Source: BM003 sp963699835 (GTDB lineage Bacteria > Pseudomonadota > Gammaproteobacteria > Steroidobacterales > BM003). From it: a DNA stretch of 64,000 bases. Below are positions 1 to 9,346 of this stretch, one piece after another. Under the pieces are notes generated by a model. That model was not told where the DNA came from, did no database searches, and saw nothing but the letters and a program-made list of their open reading frames with translations. Position 1 is the first letter of the stretch. Every line of letters begins with the position of its first letter. The stretch covers positions 1 through 64,000 of the forward strand of contig CAVOVJ010000014.1 of NCBI GenBank assembly GCA_963699835.1, given 5' to 3'. A program made the translations under genes and the position numbers.

Positions 1-757
1 GGCAGCCGAGGAAGCCGAGCACGGCGCCCTTGAAGAACGGGTCGGTGACCGCGCTCAGGTGGGTCCGGCCCGGGATCACGACGGCCTTGGCCCCCGGAAT
101 GGACCCGGCCAGCGGGATCGGGCTGCCCGACACCGTGTCCTTGCTGCCGCAGGCGACCAGCACCGGCACCTTCACGCGCGAGAAATCGCGCTTGCTCATG
201 TTCGGGAACGATCCCATCAGGCACGCCGCGAGCGCGCCGGTCCGCCCGCCGCGTTTCATCGCGCGGCGATAGAGGGGCACCATGGCCGGAATCGCGAGCG
301 ATCGGACCGCGCGTTGTCGGACGTGAGTGCGTAGCCGCGCTTCGCCCAGCGCCTTGCTTCGGCGGGGCCGAGCAGGTTGAGTCCGGTGCCGCCGATGACC
401 ACGTTGCCGAAGCGCCGGCCATGGTGCGCGAGCGCCAGGCGGCGTTGCGGCCGCCCATCGAGTAGCCGAACAGGTTCGCCTTGCGGATCGACAGGTGGTC
501 GAGCAGGCGTACTGCATCCGCTGCAATGCCTTGGGGTCGATAGGCTTCGATGTCCGAGGGCTTGTCACTCTGGCCATGTCCGCGCGCGTCGAACGCGAGC
601 ACGCGAACCCGGCGCCCGCCAGCGTTTCGTACCAGCCGGTCAACTTCCAGTTGAGGCGGCGATCCGCGGCAAAGCCGTGCAGAAGGACGATCGGTTCGCC
701 AACGCCCACGTCGTCGTAGGCGAGGCGCAGGCCCTCGGCTGCGAAGGTTTTCGTCAT
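1..757 (-). pseudogene. Alpha/beta hydrolase, frameshifted and cut by window edge
   Basis: Stitching minus-strand frames gives a clear alpha/beta hydrolase. It starts MTKTFAAEGLRLAYDD at 757, followed by the oxyanion-type HGFAADRR segment, the nucleophile elbow GYSMGG, an acid-loop segment GSKDTVSGS and a catalytic-His segment PGRTHLSAV close to base 60. Three changes of frame are needed, near 605, 440 and 305, and the 3' end lies beyond base 1. The ATG overlaps the stop of the SCP2 gene as ATGA (754-757), so the two were one operon. Because every catalytic element survives in order, single-base assembly errors at a contig edge are as likely as genuine decay. The substrate cannot be deduced. 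Confidence 0.7.
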
Positions 758-1266
758 TCCGGGCAGGCCGTCGTGTCGGACGGCACCTTGCCGACCAGTA
801 GCAGGAAGTTCGTGAAGGGTCCCATGTTGCCCATCGCCTCGGTGTACGGACCGCTGAACGAGAGCCGGCCGAGCATCATCGCCTTCATCGGCCCGTATTC
901 GCCGCGGCCCATCTCGACCCAGCGTGCCGTCTTCGCATGGATCACGTAGTCGGCGCCGCGATCGAGCGCGTCCTGCTGGATCGGGCCTCCGTAACGCATC
1001 GCGCCGCGCCGTCCTCGAGTGCCACGCGCAGCTCGACCGTCGGCTTGTCGCCGCAGTCCTCGCGAAACACCTGCATGATCTTGTAGCCGCGGCCCTTGTC
1101 GTTCTTGATCCAGCCGCTGCTGGCGAGGTCCCGCGTCAGCACCGGGTCGGCATTCCAGGCGTCGCAGGCCGCGCCCCCCCAGCCAGCGGACATCAGCACC
1201 GGCTCGCTCGCTTGCGCGCAACCGATGATGAGTCCCAGCGCGGCGACGAAGTAACGCGATCGGCAT
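754..1266 (-). pseudogene. Exported SCP2 sterol-binding-like protein, frameshifted
   Basis: The ATG at 1266 leads, after a frame change around 1245, into a signal-peptide-like stretch (VAALGLIIGCAQAS). A short domain follows, and a second shift near 1003 leads to an SCP2-type segment containing ADYVIHAKTARWVEM, GPMKAMMLGRLSFSG and a final hydrophobic helix, ending at the TGA at 754. The family binds lipids or sterols in a hydrophobic tunnel. A secreted version next to an alpha/beta hydrolase and opposite an alkylsulfatase-like gene suggests lipid or surfactant handling, which is inference. Two frameshifts in about 510 bp match the damage in the next gene and may be sequencing indels. Confidence 0.6.
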
Positions 1267-1412
1267 GGCTTATCCCCCTGGTCTGTCTGGTGAGCGGTTC
1301 GGGCATCCGGCCGCCGATGCGCCGCGAGCGGAGCAATCCGTCCGGTGAGGTCGCAACCATGCCGGCCGGTCGGTACAGTACCGCCTGGCCTGCACACAGG
1401 GAAGCAACGTTG

Positions 1413-3075
1413 ATGCGTTCGAGAATCATTCTGACGGCGGCGATACTCGCAATGCTGGCCGCATGCGCGAAGGGACCCGATGTGGCGGGCACACCAGGTG
1501 CGGCGAGCGGCGCCGCGAGTCGGCACACGGTCGCTGCTAACGCCGCGGTGGCCAGTGCATTGCCACTGGGCGAGATGCAGGACCTCGAGGACGCGCAGCG
1601 CGGCTTCATCGCCACCGATGCGCCATTGAAGGTTGCGGGGTCGGACGGCACGACGGCGTGGGATTTCGAGTCCTATGCGTTCGTCACCGGCGACGCGCCG
1701 CCCACGGTCAATCCGAGCCTCTGGCGGCAGGCAACGCTGAACGGCCGGCCCGGCTTGTACGAGGTCGTGCCGGGCATCCACCAGGTGCGCAGCTACGACC
1801 TGTCCAACATGACATTGATCGAGGGACGCACGGGCTGGATCGTCGTCGATCCGCTCACGGTGCAGCAGACCGCCGCGGCCGCGCTCGCGCTCGCGCGCCG
1901 ACACCTGGGCGAGCGACCCGTGTCGGCCGTGATCTTCACCCACAGCCACGTCGATCATTTCGGCGGCATCGAAGGCGTGCTCCCGGCCGGACCCTCGACG
2001 GTGCCCATCATTGCCCCGGCCGGCTTCATGGAGGAGGCGACCAGCGAGAACGTGCTCGCGGGTGTCGCGATGGGCCGGCGCGCGCTGTTCATGTACGGCC
2101 TGGCGCTGCCGCGCAGTCCGGTCGGACACGTCGACACCGGGCTCGGCATGGGCGTGCCGACGGGCGGCACGATCAGCATCCGCGAGCCGACGGTGCTGGT
2201 CGATCGCACGCCGCAGGAGATGCAGATCGACGGCGTGCGCTTCGTCTTCCAGTACGCACCTGAATCGGAGGCACCGGCAGAGCTGACGTTCTACCTGCCC
2301 GATCACAAGGCCTGGTGCGGCGCGGAGATCGTCTCGCACACGCTGCACAACCTGTACACGCTGCGCGGCGCCAAGGTTCGCGATGCGCGCAAGTGGAGCG
2401 GCTACGTGGATGACGCAGCCGCGCGGTTCGGTGACATGGAAGTGGTCTTCAACAGCCATCACTGGCCGGTCTGGGGCAACGAGCGCGCGCTCGATTACCT
2501 GCGATCGCAACGCGACACGTACCGCTACATCCACGACCAGACGCTGCGCCTGGCCAACCAGGGCTACACGCCGCGCGAAATCGCCGCGCAGCTCGAGCTG
2601 CCGTCGACGTTGCGGAACCGGTTCGCGAACCGCGACTACTACGGGACCGTGCGCCACAATGCCAAGGCGGTCTACCAGGCATATTTCGGCTGGTACGACG
2701 CGAACCCGGCCAACCTCGATCCGTTGCCGCCCGCCGAGGCTGCCGTCAAGTACGTGGCGGCGATGGGCGGTGCGGGCAAGGTCGTCGATCTCGCGCAGGC
2801 CGCGCACGATGCCGGCGAAGACCAGTGGGCGGCGACGCTGTTGAACCACGTCGTGTTCGCGGAGCCGTCCAATGCCGCGGCGAAGGCGCTGCTGGCGAGC
2901 GTGTACGACCAGCTTGGCTTCCGCGCCGAGTCCGGGCCCTGGCGCGACGTGTACCTGACGGGAGCCTACGAGTTGCGCAATGGCGTTCAGGGCAGTGCGC
3001 TCGACCCGCGCCGCGCGGTCGGGCTGCTGCGCAACACGTCGGTGGAGCAGTTCCTCGACGTCACCGCTGGCCGCA
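1413..3075 (+). CDS. Alkylsulfatase-like metallo-beta-lactamase lipoprotein, 3' truncated
   Basis: The ATG at 1413 follows a GGGAAG ribosome-binding sequence and opens with a lipoprotein signal (lipobox LAAC, Cys about residue 18). Residues of roughly 100-300 form a metallo-beta-lactamase fold with the zinc motif THSHVDHFGG. A helical alkylsulfatase dimerisation region follows (segments PREIAAQLELP and VKYVAAMGGAGKV). BDS1/SdsA1-type enzymes cleave alkyl sulfate esters. Family members normally finish with an SCP2-like C-terminal domain of over 100 residues. Here recognisable sequence stops after VEQFLDVTAG near 3075 and the open frame runs on as unrelated codons to 3587. The 3' loss coincides with the loss in the opposing oxygenase gene. 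Confidence 0.75.
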
Positions 3076-3090
3076 TCGTAACGCTTGATA
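3055..3090. other. Abrupt junction truncating two convergent genes
   Basis: Left of this point the plus strand encodes an alkylsulfatase-like protein that stops matching its family. Right of it the minus strand encodes an Fe2OG-type oxygenase whose homology ends at RYDAASGD, before the metal-binding core. Both genes lose their 3' portions within about 30 bases. The left side also looks GC-richer and carries five indels in 1.3 kb. A deletion joining two convergent genes, a horizontal insertion boundary, or a chimeric assembly would all look like this. Confidence 0.6.
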
Positions 3091-3380
3091 CGAATCGCCT
3101 CGTATTCAGGATTGGATGGGAAATGTCCCGGACAACGCTCGCGGTAAAGCGCGAAATAACGATCTTTCAGCGCCAGCAGCTCTTTCTCGATGTCGCGCCA
3201 CGCCATTTCGCAGTCGATGTTCAGGACTTCGAAAGCGGTTTCCCTCGAGCGGTAACGCTGACGCCGTCCGTCCTTATCGAAACGCCGCACAATATCGTCG
3301 CAAAGCGGCCCCGGCAGCGCATTGTCGAACACCTGGATCAGGTCCGCCAGCCTCGTGTTCAGATCGATGCCATGACTCAT
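3075..3380 (-). pseudogene. 2OG-Fe(II) oxygenase-like gene, C-terminus lost
   Basis: The ATG at 3380 overlaps the upstream TGA (ATGA, 3377-3380), which favours it over the in-frame ATG at 3395. About 100 residues are recognisable: an N-terminal FDNALPGPLCDDIVRRF helix, a middle part with NIDCEMAWRDIEKEL, and the strand YEAIRIKRYDAASGD. In prolyl-4-hydroxylase-like oxygenases that strand directly precedes the HxD iron ligands. Beyond it the frame runs into the antisense of the alkylsulfatase gene, so neither the HxD nor the distal His is present and the product should be inactive. It forms a tandem pair with the next oxygenase upstream. Confidence 0.6.
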
Positions 3381-4084
3381 TTCGAGCGTGCCCACCCGGT
3401 GATACTGATTCTCGGCTCGCCCGCGAAAGCCGCCACCTGCGAGACGAAATGGCGCTGCGGCACGCGGAACAGGCTGATCGTATTGAACTCCGGCGACAAG
3501 ACGTCCTCAACCGCGTCGTCGCCGTCGAGGAAATGCAGCAGCCCGCCCCATTCATTCTGCCAGTTGCGCGACAGGCCGATCACATAGGCGACCTCTCTTG
3601 CGCGAGTCGACCCGCTGTCATCGTGGGTTTTCAGGAAATGTCCGGGCAAATAACGGGTAGCCTGGGCATCCGCCTTGATGAGGTTGTCCAGACCGCTCAC
3701 ATCGCTGAAAAAGCGGTTCCCGGGGACCGAATTGAGGTACTCGAGAAACCGGTGCAGCGGCAAGTGCGGATCGCGTCCTTCCTTGTAGGCGGTTACGATC
3801 ATGTAGGTCTCGTAAGCGAACTGGTACTGGGTTTTTGCGCTTGTCTGGATCCACTGGTTGAGCTCGCGCCGCGCGGCCGGATCCATCGCCCTCATCTCCT
3901 CCTGGCGCAGGGTTACTCCCTTGCCGTCGCGGCCGAGATAGGCAAGTCCCCATGGCACCTCGCGCAAAAGACAGCTGCGCAAACGTTCGGCCACCTCCGG
4001 AACGAGCGCGTTATCGATACGCACCCGGCCGCGCTGCTGAAACTCGGCCCTGATTGCGTCCCTGTCGAGATCCGGATTAAACAC
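3377..4084 (-). CDS. 2OG-Fe(II) oxygenase family protein
   Basis: This 235-residue protein has the cupin-type oxygenase signature: HFLKTHDDS supplies the H154 and D156 iron ligands, PQRHFVSQV supplies the distal H212, and the following GEPRISITGW supplies the Arg (about 225) that binds the 2-oxoglutarate carboxylate. Family members hydroxylate protein side chains or small molecules. This one resembles the SM-20/prolyl-hydroxylase-like group, but the substrate is unknown. It starts 17 bp after the stop of the hypothetical gene upstream and overlaps the truncated oxygenase downstream by ATGA, so all three belong to the tail of the long minus-strand array. No signal peptide is seen, so a cytoplasmic location is likely. 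Confidence 0.8.
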   Translation of the reverse strand: MFNPDLDRDAIRAEFQQRGRVRIDNALVPEVAERLRSCLLREVPWGLAYLGRDGKGVTLRQEEMRAMDPAARRELNQWIQTSAKTQYQFAYETYMIVTAYKEGRDPHLPLHRFLEYLNSVPGNRFFSDVSGLDNLIKADAQATRYLPGHFLKTHDDSGSTRAREVAYVIGLSRNWQNEWGGLLHFLDGDDAVEDVLSPEFNTISLFRVPQRHFVSQVAAFAGEPRISITGWARSK

Positions 4085-4101
4085 GCGATCGCCTCGCCGG
4101 C

Positions 4102-4620
4102 TCAGGCATCCGGAGCAACGTTGCGGGACCAGATTTCCTCGTCATCCACGTAGGTGTAGAGTGTCTCGGCACGCTGGGCCAATCCCTCGCCGATCCCGCT
4201 CCAGTCGACGTCGCCGCCGCGTGTACGCGGACCATCGGCGACGTCGAGTCCCTCTAGCCGCGCAGCATCCAGGTGCCATTTCAATGCAAAGTGTCGCGCC
4301 ACATCGCGCGGTTCGGCCGCAACCACGGCCTCGGCATGGTCAGTCGGGATATCCTCGCCAGCAATGACCCAGACGAAATCCTGTGGATTGTCGGCACGCC
4401 GGATCTTGCCGATAAGCAGCTTGTGCGGAAGCGTCCAGCTGACGCGCGCCTCGACAGGCTGGGCCGCATAAACGCCCTTTTCCCGGAGCACACGGGCAGC
4501 GCCGTCCAGCTTGGTTTTCGCCCACGCAATAAATGCATCGCGTTGCGCTTCGGGACTATCTGCATCGGCCCCGCCCGTGGCGGCCGCCGGCTGCGACTCG
4601 GGCTTGTTGTCGTGTTCCAA
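4102..4620 (-). CDS. Conserved hypothetical protein (possibly DUF4826-like)
   Basis: This 172-residue soluble protein begins with a low-complexity acidic and Ala/Gly/Pro-rich leader of about 25 residues. A compact alpha/beta part follows: YAAQPVEARVSWTLPHKLLIGKI, then DFVWVIAGEDIPTDH, HFALKWHLDAARL and an acidic C-terminus ending WSRNVAPDA. The pattern DFVWVIAG with HFALKW is reminiscent of a small DUF seen in gammaproteobacteria (DUF4826), but I could not verify this. No signal peptide, membrane helix or metal site is visible. It lies between the ASPIC-UnbV gene (69-bp gap) and the Fe2OG gene (17-bp gap) on the same strand. Function unknown. Confidence 0.65.
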   Translation of the reverse strand: MEHDNKPESQPAAATGGADADSPEAQRDAFIAWAKTKLDGAARVLREKGVYAAQPVEARVSWTLPHKLLIGKIRRADNPQDFVWVIAGEDIPTDHAEAVVAAEPRDVARHFALKWHLDAARLEGLDVADGPRTRGGDVDWSGIGEGLAQRAETLYTYVDDEEIWSRNVAPDA

Positions 4621-4689
4621 CTCCGTCCTCCGCGACCCCGCCGCGGGGCCCCTGATGTAAACGCCCTATTATATGCCCTGGGTGACCCG

Positions 4690-6525
4690 CTAGCGCTGGC
4701 GCAGGATTGTTGTAAGCGTGTCCAGCGACGGCAGCGGCGGCGTTTCGACCGTACCGTCGGGCCAGCTGACTTCCAGTGCGTCGATACGATCGGCGCTGCC
4801 CAGGCCAAACGTCAGAACCGCCTCGGCCTGGGACAGATAGCTGCGCGCGGGCTGCACAAATCTGAGCTGCTGGCGACCGCCCGCCGACAGCCGCACCCTG
4901 GTGCCGAAAACCGGCGCGCTGTCGGCCAGGCGCAGCCGCACCCAGTGGTTTTCCGTTGCCAGATCGTTGCGCAGCAGGCGGGCCGGACCGCCGACTTCGG
5001 TCAAGGCGATATCCAGATCGCCATCACCATCGATATCGGCATACGCTGCACCGCGCCCCACCCGCGCGACGCCGAAATCGCCGCCCACCGCGGCCACAAT
5101 GAACCGTCGCGGACAATCATCGCCACAGTTCCAGAATAGCTGTGGCGGCTGCGCATAGGCCTGGCTCGGCTGCACAATCGCAATCTCGTTTTCGACATGG
5201 CCGTTGGCCTGAAACAGATCATCCCGGCCATCGAGATCGACATCGAAGAAAAAAAGTCCAAATGACAGCACCTTGCGGCTCGCCGGCCCGATACCGGAAA
5301 TGACCGCCTCATCGGTAAATACACCGCCCGCGGAGTCCGCGACGAACAACGAACTCATTTCATTGGCAAAATTGCCGATTGCCACGGCCAGCATTTCCTC
5401 TTCACCCAGCCACGCCGCATCGATCCCCATTGCACCGGTGGCGGCACCGCTCGAATCGAATGCGAGCCCGGCGTCGGCGCCGCTCTCGACGAAGCTGCCA
5501 TCGCCCTGGTTGATAAACAGGAAGTTTCGTACCGTGTCGTTTGCGACGATGAGATCCGGCCAACCGTCGAGATTGATGTCCACCGGAAGTACACCGAGCC
5601 CCTTGCCGACCGGTTCGCCGGTGGCCGGGTTCGAAACGGCAATGAGATCGGAGACATCCGCGAAACGGCCGTTGCCATCGTTGCGAAACAGATAGGACTG
5701 GGTACCCGCGTAGTTGGTCGGCGGCCCATAGGCGCGGCCGATGCCGGTGAGACGATAGTCCACTTCGAAATCGATATCCCTGGACCAGCGCACGTAGTTG
5801 GCGGCAAACAGATCGAGGTCACCATCGCGATCGTAATCGACGAATGCGGCACTGGTACTCCAGTCCGCGGCATCGCCTGCAACGCCGCCATCCCTGGTAA
5901 CATCTTCAAATCGTTGGCCGGCGAGATTGCGCAGCAACCGGTTCTGGCCGACCGCCGTGATATAGACGTCGTCCCAGCCGTCATTGTCGTAATCGCCCAC
6001 CGCGACGCCCATACCGTAGAGCGTCACATCGAGTCCGGTCGCCGAGCTGACATCCTCGAAAAATCCGCTGCCGTCATTACGATAAAGCGCGCTGGTCGCC
6101 GGCAGCGCTCCTTCCCGGTCCTGCCATGGCCAGTGCATGGAATTGACCAACAGGAGATCCTGATCGCCGTCGTTGTCAAAGTCGAAAAATGCGACGCCAC
6201 CGCCCATCGTCTCCGGCAACAGCCGCTCGCCGTAGGCGCCATTGACATGTTTGAAAGTAACGCCGGCCGCCGCACTGACATCGGTAAAGCTGAGCTGGGG
6301 CAGCCCGGCCGTGGCGTGTTGCGGCGCCGCCAAAGGCTTCTCCGCGAGCGCGCTTCTCTGCGCGGGCGGCGGCGGCTCCCGATTCAGCCACAAGCCGGCA
6401 GCCAGCGCGATCAGCACCAGAACCGCGAGTACCGCCAGCGAGCGGCGGAAGGCGCGTGCTATGAGCGCCTCGTCAGCCTTGTTGTTGTGATCATCTTCCA
6501 CGCCCGGCTCCACCTGGCGACGCAT
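4690..6525 (-). CDS. CRTAC1/ASPIC-UnbV family FG-GAP protein, membrane-anchored
   Basis: This 611-residue protein has a single N-terminal membrane anchor (about residues 29-46, LAVLAVLVLIALAAGLWL) and no lipobox. The exported part starts with FTDVSAAAGVTFKHVNG, the standard opening of CRTAC1-type proteins. At least six Ca-binding FG-GAP/VCBS loops follow, such as DFDNDGDQDLLLVN, DYDNDGWDDVYIT and DIDGDGDLDIALTE, forming a predicted beta-propeller. The last 80 residues are an ASPIC/UnbV domain ending in a typical EVSWPDGTVE motif. The family is widespread in marine bacteria and largely uncharacterised. Its start overlaps the stop of the multiheme cytochrome gene by 35 bp, implying translational coupling. 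It is one of two paralogues in this array. Confidence 0.85.
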   Translation of the reverse strand: MRRQVEPGVEDDHNNKADEALIARAFRRSLAVLAVLVLIALAAGLWLNREPPPPAQRSALAEKPLAAPQHATAGLPQLSFTDVSAAAGVTFKHVNGAYGERLLPETMGGGVAFFDFDNDGDQDLLLVNSMHWPWQDREGALPATSALYRNDGSGFFEDVSSATGLDVTLYGMGVAVGDYDNDGWDDVYITAVGQNRLLRNLAGQRFEDVTRDGGVAGDAADWSTSAAFVDYDRDGDLDLFAANYVRWSRDIDFEVDYRLTGIGRAYGPPTNYAGTQSYLFRNDGNGRFADVSDLIAVSNPATGEPVGKGLGVLPVDINLDGWPDLIVANDTVRNFLFINQGDGSFVESGADAGLAFDSSGAATGAMGIDAAWLGEEEMLAVAIGNFANEMSSLFVADSAGGVFTDEAVISGIGPASRKVLSFGLFFFDVDLDGRDDLFQANGHVENEIAIVQPSQAYAQPPQLFWNCGDDCPRRFIVAAVGGDFGVARVGRGAAYADIDGDGDLDIALTEVGGPARLLRNDLATENHWVRLRLADSAPVFGTRVRLSAGGRQQLRFVQPARSYLSQAEAVLTFGLGSADRIDALEVSWPDGTVETPPLPSLDTLTTILRQR

Positions 6526-9346
6526 CAGCCGTGCTGAACGGCCCCGGTTTCAGAGGATAAATCACGACGCTGTTCGCCGCCCTGTCTGCCGCCGGGTCGC
6601 GCCGCCGGGCCATCGCAACCGCGCGATCGCGAGCATTGTCGTCGGGTTTGTATTTCGCATGCAACGCGCGATGGGTCGCCGCGTCCGCATCTTGCCCAAG
6701 GTCGGCATACGCCTGCGCCAGCCCGTAGTGAGCCGCCACGTTCTCCGGGTCCTGCCCAAGCACTTCGCTGTAATTATCGATCGCACGCCGCAGAAAAGCC
6801 TCGCGCGCCGGCCGCCGCGTCTCACCGCGCTCGAGCCGCGAGCGCTCGATCAGAGCCTGGGCCAGCAGGTTTCTTGCCCGATAGTCCTTGCCAAAGTCGA
6901 AGCCACGCTCCTCGGCGCCGGCAAAGTCGCTGTCCAGCAGCCGTTCCAGATCGGCAATCGCCTCGTCCATGAAGCCGTTCTGCAGATTGACCTGCGCGCT
7001 GAACCAGGTGACCGTCCACGGATAGGCGCCGGCCGCGGCGGCACGACCGAGCGCGTCGACCGCTTCCTCGAGCCGGCCCTCGCGGACATAAACCCGCGCA
7101 AGATTAAGCGCGCCAATGCCCGGCTCGAGGCGCTCCACCTCGGCAAACGCCTCTTCGGCCTGGCGCAGCTGCCCGGCACCGCGTTTGCGCAGAAGTCCGA
7201 TACCGTAGTCGTTCCAGCGCATCCACAGCGGGACATTTTCGTGGGTTGGCGTGGCGCGAACAAATTCCGCGTTGCGGCCCTGCAGCGGCAAGACAATCGT
7301 ATCGCTTGCAATCACGGTCACCGGCAACGGATTCGCTGCGCCCGCATCGCCCTGGGCAAGGCCGAAGAGGTGATTGTCGAATTTGCGGTACAGCAGTTTG
7401 GCCTCGATACGGATCGGGCCACCCGCGTCAGCCGGCAACGACAGTCCGAAATGCACTGTGTCTGCGGCACCCGGCGGGATCTGGTGGTTGTAGAGCGAGG
7501 TGAAGATATCCTCGACATTGCGCCGGTCGATGCGCCGGCCCTCGCGATCCAGCGAATAGGTATTGACGAAATGCGCGTCGCGATCGACTGCGGCAGAAAC
7601 CGGATCGCGCGCGCCGCTGCTCCCGAGCAGGCGATCTCCGTCGTACACGTCGACCGCCACCCATACCTGGTTGGAATCCGCGGTACCCTCGGTGAACAGG
7701 TGACCAAGCGTCAGGGTCCGCAGCACCACCTCGAGCAGATACTCACGACCGGCCGTCAATGCGGGCAAGCGCCCATCCAGGGGTGCCGAAAGCGCGCCGT
7801 CGATCCGCCCATCCTGACGAATGCCGAACAGATCCAGCCGCGCGCTGCCCTCGAGAATTGCGCGTTGCTTGTGCAGCGCCCAGTCGGGCAGATCCTTGAA
7901 CCAGGCCATTGCGGTATTGGCACCCGGGAAGAAATGGTCATGGACTTTGAGCTGACCATCCGCGGGATCCAGTTGGGCGCCGAAGTCCTGCGAAACCTGC
8001 AGCGGCATATGGCAACCGTTGCAGTTCGCCTCGGCCTGCTCGGGGTAGTAAAAACTCGATACGCTGTGACCCGAGACGCCGGACAACAGGAACGAATCGT
8101 AATGATTCTGCCCTCGCAACCAGCGATAGGCATTCAGCTCCTCGGGTATGTGCACCTTGTGACAGGCAGAGCAGAACTCGGTACTGCGATGCAGCGGTTT
8201 CAGGAAGGTTTTCTTGTGAAACGCCGGTTTCGCTTTGATCAGCGTTTGATTGATCCAGCGCAGTACCGCGTTTTCACTGTTGGCGAACGGGTAGTGCAGC
8301 GGTTCTTCTATCGTGTAATCGGCGTTGCCGCGAGGACTCGCCACATGGGTGATTGCGTGACAGACGGTACAGGTGATCCCGGCCGCCGCGGTCGGATGCG
8401 ACGCATCGTCGAAGTCCGGGTCGTCGAAAGCACCGGAGAAAAACGGGACGGGGTCATGACAGCCGGCGCAGAACCGCGCAGCATGCACATTACCGTCCCG
8501 TTGCAACAGGAATTCCCGGGTGTTGTGCACCGAAATCCGGTATACGGGATTATTGAACGATGCAAAACGATGGACGCTCGCCGACCAGGCCTCATGCGCA
8601 TCCGCATGGCACTCGGCGCAGTACTGGTCGTTCATCAGGCTCTCGGCCGGAATAAAATCGCCGCTCGCGGTGCGTGACAGCGACGGCTGGAAATAAGCCT
8701 GACCCGAATCGGGTCCAGAGCGATTCCATTCGCGCGGGTCGCGCGCCTGCCACAGGGTCAACAAAAGCGCCGTGACCACGGCCCCGGCTCCTACCCATGC
8801 CCCGACCTGCCAGTTGATCCGGCGCCCGGCCAGACGATGCAGCACAAACAGCCAGGCCACCAGCAGCGGCGCCACGGCATGCAGCCAGTAAAGGCCCTCG
8901 CGCGCACCCGGATGACGGACTTCGACATAGGGGAGCCCGCGGGTCAGCGCGAGACCCGATGCCAGCAACAGGATCGCCACCACGAACAGTGCCATGCCCG
9001 CACGTACCGCATTGCGATTGGGGAGATGAAATGCAAGCCGCATATGGCGAACGCCGTAAATCAAAAGCGGCACAATCAGCACGAGTCCGAGCACCAGGTG
9101 CACCAGGAACATCACCTGGTAGAAGCGGCCCTGAAAGGTCTCACCCGAAAGCCATTCCGCGAACGTTACCGCGGCGAGGTACAGCGCGTTGATCGCCAGC
9201 AGCGCGAACAATGCAAACACCGCCAGCAGCAAACGCCGCAGCCCCGGCGGCAGGACCTGCGACTGTCTGCGCCGGCTCGTCACGGGCGTCGCGCCGCGAT
9301 CCGCACGATCAGTGACCCGCCTGAAAGCGGGTGTTGAATTGCTCAT
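6491..9346 (-). CDS. Membrane multiheme cytochrome c with C-terminal TPR repeats
   Basis: The chosen start (MSNSTPAFRR, 9346) overlaps the upstream stop by 38 bp; an upstream extension is Arg-rich and shadow-like. Of 951 residues, about 35-200 hold five membrane helices, one with His residues 14 apart (WLH...VLH), as in b-type haem helices. The periplasmic part has five CXXCH sites: CAECH (243-247), CAGCH, CTVCH, CSACH and CNGCH. A beta-rich domain follows, then TPR helices over the last 220 residues. The likely role is to move electrons from the membrane to a periplasmic partner, with TPRs as docking surface. The combination of a b-like membrane part, multihaem c part and TPRs in one chain is unusual. 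Substrate unknown. Confidence 0.8.
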   Translation of the reverse strand: MSNSTPAFRRVTDRADRGATPVTSRRRQSQVLPPGLRRLLLAVFALFALLAINALYLAAVTFAEWLSGETFQGRFYQVMFLVHLVLGLVLIVPLLIYGVRHMRLAFHLPNRNAVRAGMALFVVAILLLASGLALTRGLPYVEVRHPGAREGLYWLHAVAPLLVAWLFVLHRLAGRRINWQVGAWVGAGAVVTALLLTLWQARDPREWNRSGPDSGQAYFQPSLSRTASGDFIPAESLMNDQYCAECHADAHEAWSASVHRFASFNNPVYRISVHNTREFLLQRDGNVHAARFCAGCHDPVPFFSGAFDDPDFDDASHPTAAAGITCTVCHAITHVASPRGNADYTIEEPLHYPFANSENAVLRWINQTLIKAKPAFHKKTFLKPLHRSTEFCSACHKVHIPEELNAYRWLRGQNHYDSFLLSGVSGHSVSSFYYPEQAEANCNGCHMPLQVSQDFGAQLDPADGQLKVHDHFFPGANTAMAWFKDLPDWALHKQRAILEGSARLDLFGIRQDGRIDGALSAPLDGRLPALTAGREYLLEVVLRTLTLGHLFTEGTADSNQVWVAVDVYDGDRLLGSSGARDPVSAAVDRDAHFVNTYSLDREGRRIDRRNVEDIFTSLYNHQIPPGAADTVHFGLSLPADAGGPIRIEAKLLYRKFDNHLFGLAQGDAGAANPLPVTVIASDTIVLPLQGRNAEFVRATPTHENVPLWMRWNDYGIGLLRKRGAGQLRQAEEAFAEVERLEPGIGALNLARVYVREGRLEEAVDALGRAAAAGAYPWTVTWFSAQVNLQNGFMDEAIADLERLLDSDFAGAEERGFDFGKDYRARNLLAQALIERSRLERGETRRPAREAFLRRAIDNYSEVLGQDPENVAAHYGLAQAYADLGQDADAATHRALHAKYKPDDNARDRAVAMARRRDPAADRAANSVVIYPLKPGPFSTADASPGGAGRGR

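Noticed and set aside
924..1412. Long plus-strand open frame continuing upstream of the alkylsulfatase gene
   Set aside because: It lies opposite the SCP2 gene, has atypical Arg-rich composition, and the ribosome-binding site plus lipoprotein signal place the start at 1413.
942..3060. Very long minus-strand open frame extending the 3380 oxygenase across the alkylsulfatase gene
   Set aside because: Past about 3075 the codons are the antisense of the alkylsulfatase gene, with no family motif and His/Arg-rich composition.
6659..8677. 672-codon plus-strand open frame
   Set aside because: Complete antisense of the multihaem cytochrome gene, which has haem motifs and domain order. The reverse frame has none.
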